Source: Bryopsis sp. KO-2023 (taxonomy: Eukaryota; Chlorophyta; Ulvophyceae; Bryopsidales; Bryopsidaceae). Taken from it: a DNA stretch of 64,000 nucleotides. The notes beneath the pieces were generated by a model, which ran no database searches, had not been told where the DNA came from, and worked only from the letters and a program-made list of their open reading frames with translations. The translations under genes were made by a program, and so were the position numbers. The stretch spans positions 248,001 through 312,000 of the forward strand of contig BSYQ01000010.1 of the NCBI GenBank assembly GCA_030272585.1. The letters run 5' to 3'. This document shows, in pieces, positions 52,616 to 61,785 of the stretch. Numbering within the stretch: position 1 is the stretch's first letter; each line of letters opens with the position of its first letter.

Positions 52616-54137
52616 AAGGAAAACAGAGAAGTGTGTTGCGCGGTTATGACTGTTTTTTAGGCATAATTCCTTTTTGTTTTTGTTTTAAACCCAAGGTTGA
52701 TGGTGAGTCGTTTTCGGGCTGAGATTGGCATTGGTGGCCGAAATTCTGTTTTTTGGAATTTTTGAGGGGGGAGGAGGGGGGTTGGATTTTTCATCGGAGG
52801 AAATGGGGGAAAATGTTTTTGGTTCTCTGATTGATTGCTTGATTGATTCTTTCTCGTGGAGTGTTTTTGTTTCGTTCGTTTTGTTCCTTTTCTGTTTCTG
52901 TGATATTTTTTCAAAAGAGAAAAAAAAGAAATCAAATTGTGGATGATTGTGAGGTGGTGGCGATTTCCCGCACCACGGGGGCATGTCGAGAAGATGTTTT
53001 AATTTTTTAGACTTCTGGTGAGGGATGTATGCTTGTGGTGTACCCCAGCAGTTCACAGATCTACCTTTTTCAAAAATGCTTTCAAAAACTTTTTCACTTC
53101 GGTTAGTTTATGTTCACAGGAATGGCCAGACACAACCCAAAACCCAAATGAGCTGAGCGTTAATTAGAATAAGCCCCTTCTGCATTATTTGACGAGGGCA
53201 CCAAACACATGTCGCTGCTTCCTGGGGCTGTGCTTGTGCAGAGGTGGTTTACACAAGTCCGTACTTATGTTGCCTTTTTGTTTCGATTTTAAATTGTTGC
53301 AACCACCCGGGATAAAGAACGAATCAACTGCGAATTGTTGCTGTACAGAGGTCAGTGGAGCTTCGGACTGTCATTTTTTCGCATCTTCAGATGCATCTGG
53401 ATAAACTTGCGGAGGTGTAGGTGTTCATTGTTGAAATGAACCATCCAATGCTTTTTTTGCTGTCCAGAGTTTGACCCCAAAATCCCCTCGAAAGGGCTGA
53501 ACATTACTGAAAAGCACCCCTTGCTGCAACAACAGCAACAGGACACACTATACCACCAAATGCAGTACCAACGATCATTACACCAATATCAAAACTAGAA
53601 GTCATAATGCCAAAAAGATAGTCAGAAAAAACTACCACAGTAAAAACCAACTCAGTCAACCTTGACTTGTGTAGGTGGACCAAATTGAACACAGATCCAA
53701 TAACAAAGCTTGGAGTTTTCGCATAAATTTTTCAATCGTCAGAACGTTTTTTTATCCTTAGCATAAAAAATGAGGCTTGGTGCTTTTCTAATTCAACCCA
53801 ACAAAAACTTCAAACTCCATGAAATGGTGATTGCCTTTTGGACCCCCTGCACATATGAAACACAGCATATATGAAAGTCAGACACAGCACATATGAAAGT
53901 CAGATCCCTCCAGCCCCAAAGCAAAACAGCCAGGGGAAAAGCGATTCGACTTCGGTGTTCAATCTTGATAAGACAAACACTTTCTTCCTTCTAAATGATG
54001 GGCGAAATTCCACCCAGCTGATTTTCGAACTTATTTTTAAATCCCTCAGTGAAGCAGACTCCCTCGAGAAAATCTTGCAGAGCGCCTCCCATCAAAAAGT
54101 AGGGTAAACGAAAGTCACGGCGTGGCATAGCACATAC
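52616..54137. other. Gene-free stretch downstream of aldolase
   Basis: 3' flank of the aldolase, then AT/GT-rich DNA. A short repeat cluster (cacatatgaaa/cagcatatatgaaagtcag) lies at about 53,852-53,905. No supported gene; the small ORFs show no domain or codon signal. Confidence 0.5.
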
Positions 54138-54392
54138 CTAGAAGACCTCGGATACGTGAGTTTCGACCGTGACGCTCTCAGGATCGTCGATGCACCAATA
54201 ATTGTAGCTCTTGCACGTTTTGGAATCCACCTCTTTCTTCATACACTGTCTGCACCATTTTCTGCAAAACCAGCCCAGACTCTCACAGTGCTTCTCCGTG
54301 GGCAGTTTGTCGATTGGTTCGAAACTCCCGCACAAAGCGGAGCAGACCATGGCTGCGAGAAGAACAGCGACAAGAGCGTTGGTGCGGGCCAT
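54138..54392 (-). CDS. Small secreted cysteine-rich protein (84 residues)
   Basis: The start is chosen at MARTNALVAV (54,392) because a good splice acceptor (TTTCTTACCCGCAG) lies 22 bp upstream and the context GAAGATGG is favourable. An upstream in-frame Met at 54,431 lies on the intron side. Residues 1-22 form a signal peptide with the hydrophobic core ALVAVLLAAMVCSAL. The mature part has six Cys in the pattern C-x6-C-x3-C-x2-C-x9-C-x6-C, aromatic-rich (SLGWFCRKWC, SYNYWC), with an acidic tail. The stop TAG is followed directly by GTATGT, a donor consensus, so a 3' UTR intron is possible. It is predicted to be extracellular or in the secretory pathway. I do not recognise the family and infer no activity. 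Confidence 0.55.
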   Translation of the reverse strand: MARTNALVAVLLAAMVCSALCGSFEPIDKLPTEKHCESLGWFCRKWCRQCMKKEVDSKTCKSYNYWCIDDPESVTVETHVSEVF

Positions 54393-54413
54393 CTTCTTCG
54401 TCCTGGGAAAGAT

Positions 54414-55100
54414 CCTGCGGGTAAGAAACAAGTGAGACCGTTTGCCGTTCTCATCAGCCCGTCAACGTCAGAAGACGACCTGAAACATCCCAGCCCCTTG
54501 CGCGTAAGCAAGAGAAGGGCCTGTTGGTTTGGCAACTGTGCAATAATGAAGAAAAGAAGCCAACCTTTGTGAGTTCGCTGTTGTTCACCTTCGACACTTG
54601 TCCACGAAACCAAAAGAACACAACGAAGAGTGGTGGTCTCAGCTCAAAGCCCCAAGACAACTATGATAACCCCGTCGACCGTCCAGACGTCAAGTCAAAA
54701 AGATCAGACTGCCGCGTGGTGGTCGTTTCAGATTTTGGATATCTACTGCTCTGTCATGATTACGTAATAGATAGTTTGAAAACAGTCCTCGTAATGGGAC
54801 TGTTACTAATAGAAACTTATTGTGGTCACCAAGCTTTTTGGTTTTTTGGCCCCTTGCCTTTTTGATGCAAAAAGCTTTGGGGGGGTTGTGTCTTTCTTCT
54901 GCTGAGGGTTGTAAATATGTTATCGATTGATTCTCGTCATGATCATGTTTTTTTTGCCCCGAGGGGAGCTCACCACAACTCCTGTCGAACTCAAACCATG
55001 CTCGTTGCAAACAAAGAAACACTAGCCAGTAGGTCATCGATTTTATTGAGGCACCGATCTGAACTGCAGCCACTATCTCAAACTGAACTGGCATTCTACC
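54414..55100. other. Gene-free stretch upstream of the Cys-rich gene
   Basis: It contains the acceptor for a 5' UTR intron of the small minus-strand gene at 54,414-54,420. The 5' UTR exon itself is not identifiable. Nothing else supported. Confidence 0.45.
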
Positions 55101-55124
55101 TGTCTTCACCGTCGGAATGTTTGC

Positions 55125-55400
55125 ACGCTTCCAACGTCGCTTCCATCGTGGTTCCATCTTCCGCTTCCATGGAAATGAGTGTGGCACCGATCGCTTCCGC
55201 GGAAGCGATCGTGGAAGCGTGCGATTGTAACGCCCACAGCTCGCTTCCAAGACTGCTTCCATGGAAGCGGTCGCTACCACACTCACTTCCACGGAAGCGG
55301 AAGATGGAACCACGATGGAAGCGAGAATGGAAGCGATGGATTCCAGTTTCGCTTCCACTGGAAGCGATCGCTTCCAGTTTCGCTTCCATTGGAAGCGAGC
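55125..55400. repeat. M5: GCTTCC/GGAAGC-saturated inverted-repeat island
   Basis: Almost every dozen bases holds CGCTTCC or GGAAGCG, including the palindromes GCTTCCATGGAAG and CGCTTCCGCGGAAGCG. The stretch 55,140-55,187 pairs with 55,273-55,325 in inverted orientation. It has the same style as M1-M4, but I could not find its termini or a target duplication. Confidence 0.6.
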
Positions 55401-55459
55401 CGGAACTGGGCGTGCGGGGGGAAAATTGCAAGAATTTTCTTGCGTCTAATTGCAAGAGG

Positions 55460-55490
55460 GGTTAACGGGCGCCGTAGGCGCCCGTTAACC
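55460..55490. repeat. Perfect 14-bp inverted repeat with 3-nt loop
   Basis: GGTTAACGGGCGCC, GTA, GGCGCCCGTTAACC. A second short palindrome (GCAAGAATTTTCTTGC) lies at 55,427-55,442. This could be an element end; no partner was found. Confidence 0.7.
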
Positions 55491-55639
55491 GCCGGAAAGC
55501 ACGCCTCTCCGCGGGGTCAATACCCGTCGCAGATTGGTTTTGTTGCAGCAGTCGGGTGTTCTGGATACGTGCAACCCGTGTGGCGACTGACTATTCTGGT
55601 TTCGTCCCATCATCTCCATCTATCTATATATATGCCTAC

Positions 55640-56000
55640 ATACGCCTCATCATCGTTAACCAACGAACCTGAACATCCTCCCAAAGTCTGTAGTTCCCGT
55701 ACACACGTCCGTCCGCACGTCTATGCTTGGCGAGTTTGTGATGTTTCGATGTTCTGATGTTCCGTCAGTCCGTTTAGGTGCCGCCTCAGCAAGCCCCCGT
55801 TATCGCTAGAAGACATCATTCAACGGACTGACGGACGGACGGGCATGGAAACTGGCACCAACGCCGGTCGCACGCCAAGGTCCTAGACATGGGAGTTTCG
55901 ATCCCCGTGGATACGTCCGTCCGTCACTCCGTTTAGGTGCAACCAAGGCGCCCGTTGTTCGCCAGAAAAGATTTGCCTCATTACATAGACTCATTCTAGA
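55640..56000. other. CCGTC-rich segment with inverted copies, no gene
   Basis: GTCAGTCCGTTTAGGTGC (about 55,764) recurs as GTCACTCCGTTTAGGTGC (about 55,923) and inverted as CAACGGACTGACGGAC (about 55,823). It looks like decayed foldback DNA; no boundaries were found. Confidence 0.4.
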
Positions 56001-56024
56001 CCTAAATTAGTTCCTATCCCATCC

Positions 56025-57330
56025 CGTGCGAAAACTTGTTGATATCGCCGAGGACACCCACGTCCCCGTTCACCCGTGTGTACGCGTGCCCGCCCTCCAC
56101 CACCCGTACCCGTACCCGTCCCAAACGTGTCCACTCCCTCACTAAACTCGTTGGAAACTCCAGGGAGACTCTCCTCCCCGTCCACCCGTCTGTACGCGTG
56201 CCCCCCTCCTCCCCCACCCGTACCCCAGACCTCTCCACTGCCTCCGTGCGAAAACTTGTTGATATCGCCGAGGACACCCACGTCCCCGTTCACCCGTGTG
56301 CCCGCCCTCCACCACCCGTACCCGTTCCCTTCCCAAATGTGTCCACTCTTTCACTAAACTCGTTGGAAACTCCAGGGAGACTCTCCTCCCCGTTCCCCCG
56401 TCTGTATGCGTGCCCGCCCTCCACCACCCGTACCCGTACCCGCACCCTTCCCAAACGTGTCCACTCCCTCACTAAACTCGTTGGAAAGTCCAGGGAGACT
56501 CTCCTCCCCGTCCACCTGTCTGTACGCGTGCCCCCCTCCTCCACCACCCGTACCCCAGACCTCTCCACTGCCTCCGTGCGAAAACTTGTTGATATCGCCG
56601 AGGACACCCACGTCCCCGTTCACCCGTGTGCCCGCCCTCCACCACCCGTACCCGTACCCTTCCCAAATGTGTCCACTCTTTCACTAAACTCGTTGGAAAC
56701 TCCAGGGAGACTCTCCTCCCCGTTCCCCCGTCTGTATGCGTGCCCGCCCTCCACCACCCGTACCTGTACCCGCACCCTTCCCAAACGTGTCCACTCCCTC
56801 ACTAAACTCGTTGGAAAGTCCAGGGAGACTCTCCTCCCCGTCCACCCGTCTGTACGCGTGCCCCCCTCCTCCACCACCCGTACCCCAGACCTCTCCACTG
56901 CCTCCGTGCGAAAACTTGTTGATATCGCCGAGGACACCCACGTCCCCGTTCACCCGTGTGTACGCGTGCCCGCCCTCCACCACCCGTACCCGTACCCGTC
57001 CCAAACGTGTCCACTCCCTCACTAAACTCGTTGGAAACTCCAGGGAGACTCTCCTCCCCGTCCACCCGTCTGTACGCGTGCCCCCCTCCTCCCCCACCCG
57101 TACCCCAGACCTCTCCACTGCCTCCGTGCGAAAACTTGTTGATATCGCCGAGGACACCCACGTCCCCGTTCACCCGTGTGCCCGCCCTCCACCACCCGTA
57201 CCCATACCCTTCCCAAACGTGTCCACTCCCTCACTAAACTCGTTGAAAACTCCAGGGAGACTCTCCTCCCCGTTCACCCGTCTGTACGCGTGCCCGCCCT
57301 CCACCACCCGTACCCGTGTGCGAACGTGTT
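56025..57330. repeat. Tandem array of about 110-bp monomers with 220/330-bp higher-order units
   Basis: Monomer type X (CGTGCGAAAACTTGTTGATA...) starts at 56,025, 56,245, 56,575, 56,905 and 57,125, spacings 220, 330, 330 and 220. Between X units lie one or two type Y monomers (GTGTCCACTCCCTCACTAAA...). X and Y share their second half (CCCCGT..ACCCGT.TGTACGCGTGCCC). The GC-rich units lack stop codons in several frames on both strands, giving long spurious ORFs. Confidence 0.88.
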
Positions 57331-57412
57331 CACTGGATATCCGTCAAAACTCTGTGATGTCGTCATGGCAGGTCGGCGGCTATGTATACGTATACGCGGT
57401 ACAAACCGCGAG

Positions 57413-57420
57413 TATATAAT
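57413..57420 (+). promoter_or_regulatory. TATA-like box upstream of the DUF3987 ORF
   Basis: TATATAAT, 45 bp before the ATG at 57,465, between the satellite array and the gene. Confidence 0.4.
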
Positions 57421-57485
57421 GTGCGTCTATCACGGCCAGAAAGAAGAACCTATTTTTCTTTTCTATGGACTCTCAAGCTCCCGGG

Positions 57486-57949
57486 CAGAGATAGGACTTT
57501 ACGGTTACGGTCACCGTAACCGGACCGTAACCACCGTAACCGGACCGTAACTGGAGTACAATTTTCGTCAGAAAATCGTACTTTTACGGCCGTAACCGTA
57601 GCACCGTACCACTCCGTACCGCTCCGTACCGGACCGTAACGACCGTAACGGCCGTAACAACCGTAAACCGTAGAAAGTGACCCCCGCAGGGTCCCGCGAT
57701 TCCAAAGGAACCCAGGGGGATTCGAACCCGCGACCCTACTGACTGCAGCCTAACGCTTTAGCACTGAACCACGCTACTTCACGGTGATTTAGGGCCTACC
57801 GTAGTTATACCGTACCTGTTCCGTACCGTAAAAACAACATATTACTCCGGTTACGGTACGGAGTTACGGCCGTAGTACGGTGACCGTAACCCGACCGTAA
57901 CCGGACCGGACCGGAGTCGGACCAAAAATTTGGCCCAAGTCCTATCTCT
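57486..57949. mobile_element. M4: foldback DNA element, CCGTAAC-saturated, 9-bp TSD GCTCCCGGG
   Basis: The 464-bp element has inverted termini CAGAGATAGGACTT (left) and AAGTCCTATCTCT (right). It is flanked by GCTCCCGGG at 57,477-57,485 and 57,950-57,958. The arms consist of CCGTAAC/GTTACGG and CCGTACC words. The core holds one minus-strand tRNA-like unit. It is inserted after codon 7 of the DUF3987-like ORF. Confidence 0.87.
57712..57785 (-). other. tRNA-like pol III unit in M4
   Basis: Minus strand: A-box-like GCGTGGTTCAGTGCT and a perfect B-box GGTTCGAATCC (57,718-57,728), separated by AAGCGTTAGGCTGCAGTCAG. The segments GTGGTTCAG, AAGCGTT and GTCAGT..GGTC are shared with the unit in M2, pointing to a common tRNA-derived ancestor. 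Confidence 0.55.
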
Positions 57950-60637
57950 GCTCCCGGGACTAAAGCGCCCTTCATGGTCGAAAACCCTGTGTTTGAAGGC
58001 TTGGACGAAGACCTGGACGAAGGCCTCCCAGACGAACCAGGGTTATCCGTGCATGTCTCCCATGAAGCACCCGACCAGGACGGACAAGTACCGGACGAGG
58101 AGGTTGTTGTCGAGGAGGAAGAGAGGCAGCCTTCCGACAACGTTTTGAGTATGCCGGCTGAGGAGAGGGACGCACTACTGAAGACTATTTTCCCTGAGTG
58201 CCTTGCAAGCCGCTTAAACCATGACGACGTCATGGGGACCACGGGGGATGTTTTTGGTTTTTCGAATCGTATTCCTTCGTGGAAGCGACTTTCGGAGAAT
58301 TTCAATCTCCGACAGACTCTCGTTATGCGGTTTTTATGCGGAGACTCGGAGGGTCTAGGTGAAGTCGATGCACGCGATGTTCTGGGACCGGTCCTTGGTG
58401 GGTTTCTTGTCCACGTTGCTGAGGATGTTGGATCAAACTGGCCGGCGATGGCGGGAAGTTTCTTCTCCATATCGTCTTTCGCATTAGGGCCTAACTTGAC
58501 CGTCGTCCCATCACGTTCCGGTCCTCTGTCCACGTTTGAACTACCATCCTTGTGGTGGTCGTGGACCTTAGCTCCCTCTGGCAGCAATAAGTCGGGGGTG
58601 CACAAATTCTTCTCTCCTGTCTTGAGGATGCTAGAGGCATGGATGAATTCTGCCGCGTACGGGAAGGCATCAGGGTACCGTGTCGTTAGAGACGAGGAAA
58701 CTACGGGGAAGAAGGCGAGAGTGGATGTGGCTAACGATGCCCGTGAACGCTTCAAGTCCTCCATGAGGATCAGGTGAGTCTCTATTTTGTTTTCGTGTGG
58801 AAATGCTGTCCGTATTCGTGTACACTTGTATTTTTGCGTTTCGTCTGTTTCGTGGACTTTCGTATCCGTTGTACACTAATTATATCCGTTTCGTTCAGGT
58901 GCCTGTCTTCGCATACTACTTGGGAGTCCCTTGGGGAAGAGCTGATCTGTTCGTTCGAACATTCGGTTGTGGTCCACACAACTTGTGGACTACAAGGATG
59001 AGATGTTCCACCGCCTGGAACTCATGCAGCGGGGGACAGAGGTTAGCGGACTCCTTCAGTTGCGTGAGGGTGGGGGACTGGACCGGGGGACCGTCACAAA
59101 TGGTTTATGGCGGGGTCTCGACTCGTCGTATTTCTGTCTCGTGAGTTTCTGCCAGCCCGAGAAGGCGATGGCCTTTTTGCGTGGGGAACTGGATAGCGGG
59201 CTCGGCAACAAGATTTCGGTGACGTGTATGGCTAGAACCAATATATCTGTCAGGTCTCTTGTCGATAGGGCGGCGGCGGCCGTAGTGGATGACGACTCCG
59301 ACAAAAGTCGGTCATATTATTTGGTCGGGAACGGAGAAGACAAGAATGATTCCGTCAACAAGATCGAAGAAACGTACGCGTCCGCATGCGAGTGGAGCGA
59401 ATTTTTGAAGTCTGCTGACTGCGCGACCCATTCCGTTTACGCCAACAAAGAAGGAGGAGGAAAGCGGGAAGTCGTCCACGCCCACACTCTTGGAGTTGTG
59501 GTGAAGGATGATAAAAGGGACGGGTGGGAAAAAAGGGATCCGGGAAACGGGAAGCCATCTCTGACCGCCTCCCAACGGAGGGTACTTCGGATCTTTGCAC
59601 AGATGTGGGGTTATACTCATACCCGTGGGAGCGTTGAAAGCATGAACGTACACCCAAAGCGTTTGTGCCTGTCCCCTGAGGCCTTTCGTTTGTACTGCAA
59701 GAGTTTCGACTGGATTCTTCATGAGGTGGCCGTCGGAATGAACTCTGGGCACGCAACCGAAGTCGGCGAGTTGAGTAAAGGCCAGGGGGCAATTCTTCAA
59801 CTATCGCTTTTGATACACTGCATGGAGCACTGTATATCGAAACCGTGTGACGATACCCCACCCGCAATCGTCTCCGAGGAAACTGTTCGAAAAGCCATAT
59901 CATTCTGGCTCTTTGGGTTGCTCCAAAAACACTTGCTGTTTGGGAACCGAACCCTTCTGGCAAAATTCGGCAAGCATTTGTTTCGGGATGGAGGTGGATC
60001 AAGGGGGACGGCGACGGCTTCGGGGACGGGGATTACAGGACTTTCGGTGCCTGTTTCGTCTCCAAACGAGGTGATGAAAGATCTCATTCTTCCAAACCAT
60101 CTGGATGGCGTGTTCGATGCGTGCAAGTTTGCACAGAAATCGCGATTTGTCCGCGATAATTCAGTTCGTTTCAGGCAATCGACTACGGAAATGACCGTTC
60201 ATTTTGGTACGTTGACGATTGGGGTCTTCATCGAGAGCGTGAAGAAACTTTTCAAGGCCACGACCAACGGTCGTCGTCTGTTTATGATGAAGGACATCCC
60301 AGTTCTTCCATTAAATTCCAAGTTCAAGATCGGGACGAAGTCGATTATAGTCTCTGATAGAAAGCCTGGCCAGTTTAATGTGTCGGACATCGTTTTTTTG
60401 TTGATCGTTTGCTCTGTCGGGCACGTCGGAATTCCGCGCTTGGGGGACCTTAGGGGTTGCGGTGCTGGCAAATTTACCTGGGAGAGTTTGAGGGTCGAGG
60501 ACCAGTCTGATGAATTTTATAATAAGTTACGTATTAACTTGGGAATTACCCCGGGGGAATGGTTGGACGATGAAGGGTTTGCCGACGCATTCAGGGGGGA
60601 AGATAGAGTTGATTTGGGTGCAATAGGTAATTTGTAA

Positions 60638-60791
60638 TCGTGCGGTCTGGGGTGGCAGGCGAGTGAGTCGTGGGTTTCAGTTCGTGAGGGGTGCTGCAGG
60701 ATGGCGTTTCGAATACCCAGGCTGGGGTATATTATGGGGACTGAGTTCGCTGTTGTTTTGTAACGGTTTCTGTTTAATTCGAAGTTTCGAA
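60638..60791 (+). other. 3' flank of the DUF3987 ORF
   Basis: About 150 bp of unique sequence before the tandem array. No gene. Confidence 0.5.
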
Positions 60792-61540
60792 GAGGTTCGG
60801 TTTTGACACACAGTTACAATGAAAGTGCCGCTCTTCTGCCGCTGAGTTTAATTTATGGAGATGCATTAAATTGCTTTATAACGGAAAACCAATCGCGCTT
60901 CACTGGTGGTCGTTGCCTCTTTGTGTGCCGCTGTCTGTGCCGCCAAAAAGAGGCGGCGGCACGGTGAGGTTCGGTTTTGACACTCAGTTGCATTGAAAGT
61001 GCCGCTGTCTGTGCCTCTTTCTGTGCCGCCAAAAAGAGGCAGCGGCACGGTGAGGTTCGGTTTTGACACACAGTTACAATGAAAGTGCCGCTCTTTTGCC
61101 GCTGAGTTTAATTTATGGAGATGAATTAAATTGTTTTATAACGGAAAACCAATCGCGCTTCACTGGTGGTCGTTGCCTCTTTGTGTGCCGCTGTCTGTGC
61201 CTCTTTCTGTGCCGCCAAAAAGAGGCGGCGGCACGGTGAGGTTCGGTTTTGACACACAGTTGGATTGAAAGTGCCGCTCTTTTGCCGCTGAGTTTAAATT
61301 GTATTAAACATTAAATATGCATTAAATTGTTTTATAACGGAAAACCAATCGGGCTTCACTGGTGGTCGTTGCCTCTTTATGTGCCGCTGTCTGTGCCTCT
61401 TTCTGTGCCGCCAAAAAGGGGCGGCGGCACGGTGAGGTTCGGTTTTGACACTCAGTTGCATTGAAAGTGCCGCTCTTTTGCCGCTGAGTTTAATTTATGG
61501 AGATGCATTAAATTGTTTTCAACCGAAAACCAATTTTAAA
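60792..61540. repeat. Tandem array, about 186-bp unit
   Basis: GAGGTTCGGTTTTGACAC starts at 60,792, 60,966, 61,052, 61,238 and 61,434 (spacings 174, 86, 186 and 196). Each full unit holds GAAAGTGCCGCTCT, a TTTAATTTATGGAGATG segment, ATAACGGAAAACCAATCG and a hairpin built on TGCCGCC and GGCGGCGGCA around AAAAAGA. One unit (60,966-61,051) is internally deleted. Confidence 0.85.
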
Positions 61541-61785
61541 CCTTAAACGCCTTTAACGGTGACAGAACATCCCCCGAGTTGTGCAAGGAAATTACTGCAA
61601 AACCCAGCTTCCGCGGCCCTGTACGGTCGGCTTACATGCCGTCCAAGGACCATTAGAATGGGCGGTACGGTACACTTGGTTCATATATATATGTTGTATC
61701 GAAGTACTTGTAAACAGTATCCTTTCAGTCCGTCCAGATCGTTGAGAGTTCCTATGAAAAACAAACAGTAGCCGTTTCAGGAATA

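Larger units (their letters stand above)
57465..60637 (+). pseudogene. DUF3987-like P-loop ATPase of a mobile element, interrupted by M4
   Basis: The ORF starts at ATG 57,465, is cut after codon 7 by M4 (57,486-57,949) and resumes in frame at 57,959. Exon 1 ends at 58,773 (CAG|GTGAGT) and exon 2 starts at 58,899. Exon 1 has an acidic N-terminus and a Walker-A-like APSGSNKSG (about 58,569-58,598; the usual GK is NK) inside a segment like DUF3987 (LPSLWWSWTLAPSG). Exon 2 has a Walker-B-like VDYKDEM (about 58,988) and the helical DUF3987-type tail (PKRLCLSPEAFRLYCKSF ... IVSEETVRKAISFW). The two halves are joined by a one-base frameshift somewhere in 58,946-59,001. DUF3987 proteins are helicase/primase-like P-loop proteins of phages and mobile DNA; the exact role is not known. 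The assignment rests on motif memory. Confidence 0.5.

Noticed and set aside
53352-53692. Small minus-strand ORFs with a hydrophobic stretch (VFTVVVFSDYLFGIMT)
   Set aside because: No start context, splice signals or recognisable domain; the surrounding DNA looks non-coding.
56036-57025. Long Pro/Thr/Val-rich ORF (329 codons) and several antisense ORFs
   Set aside because: They are by-products of a GC-rich tandem repeat with no stops; frames are open on both strands and no domain or start context supports a gene.
57805-58764. Minus-strand 319-codon ORF
   Set aside because: Antisense to the DUF3987-like coding exon, with Ser/Arg-rich composition typical of a shadow frame, and it ends inside M4.
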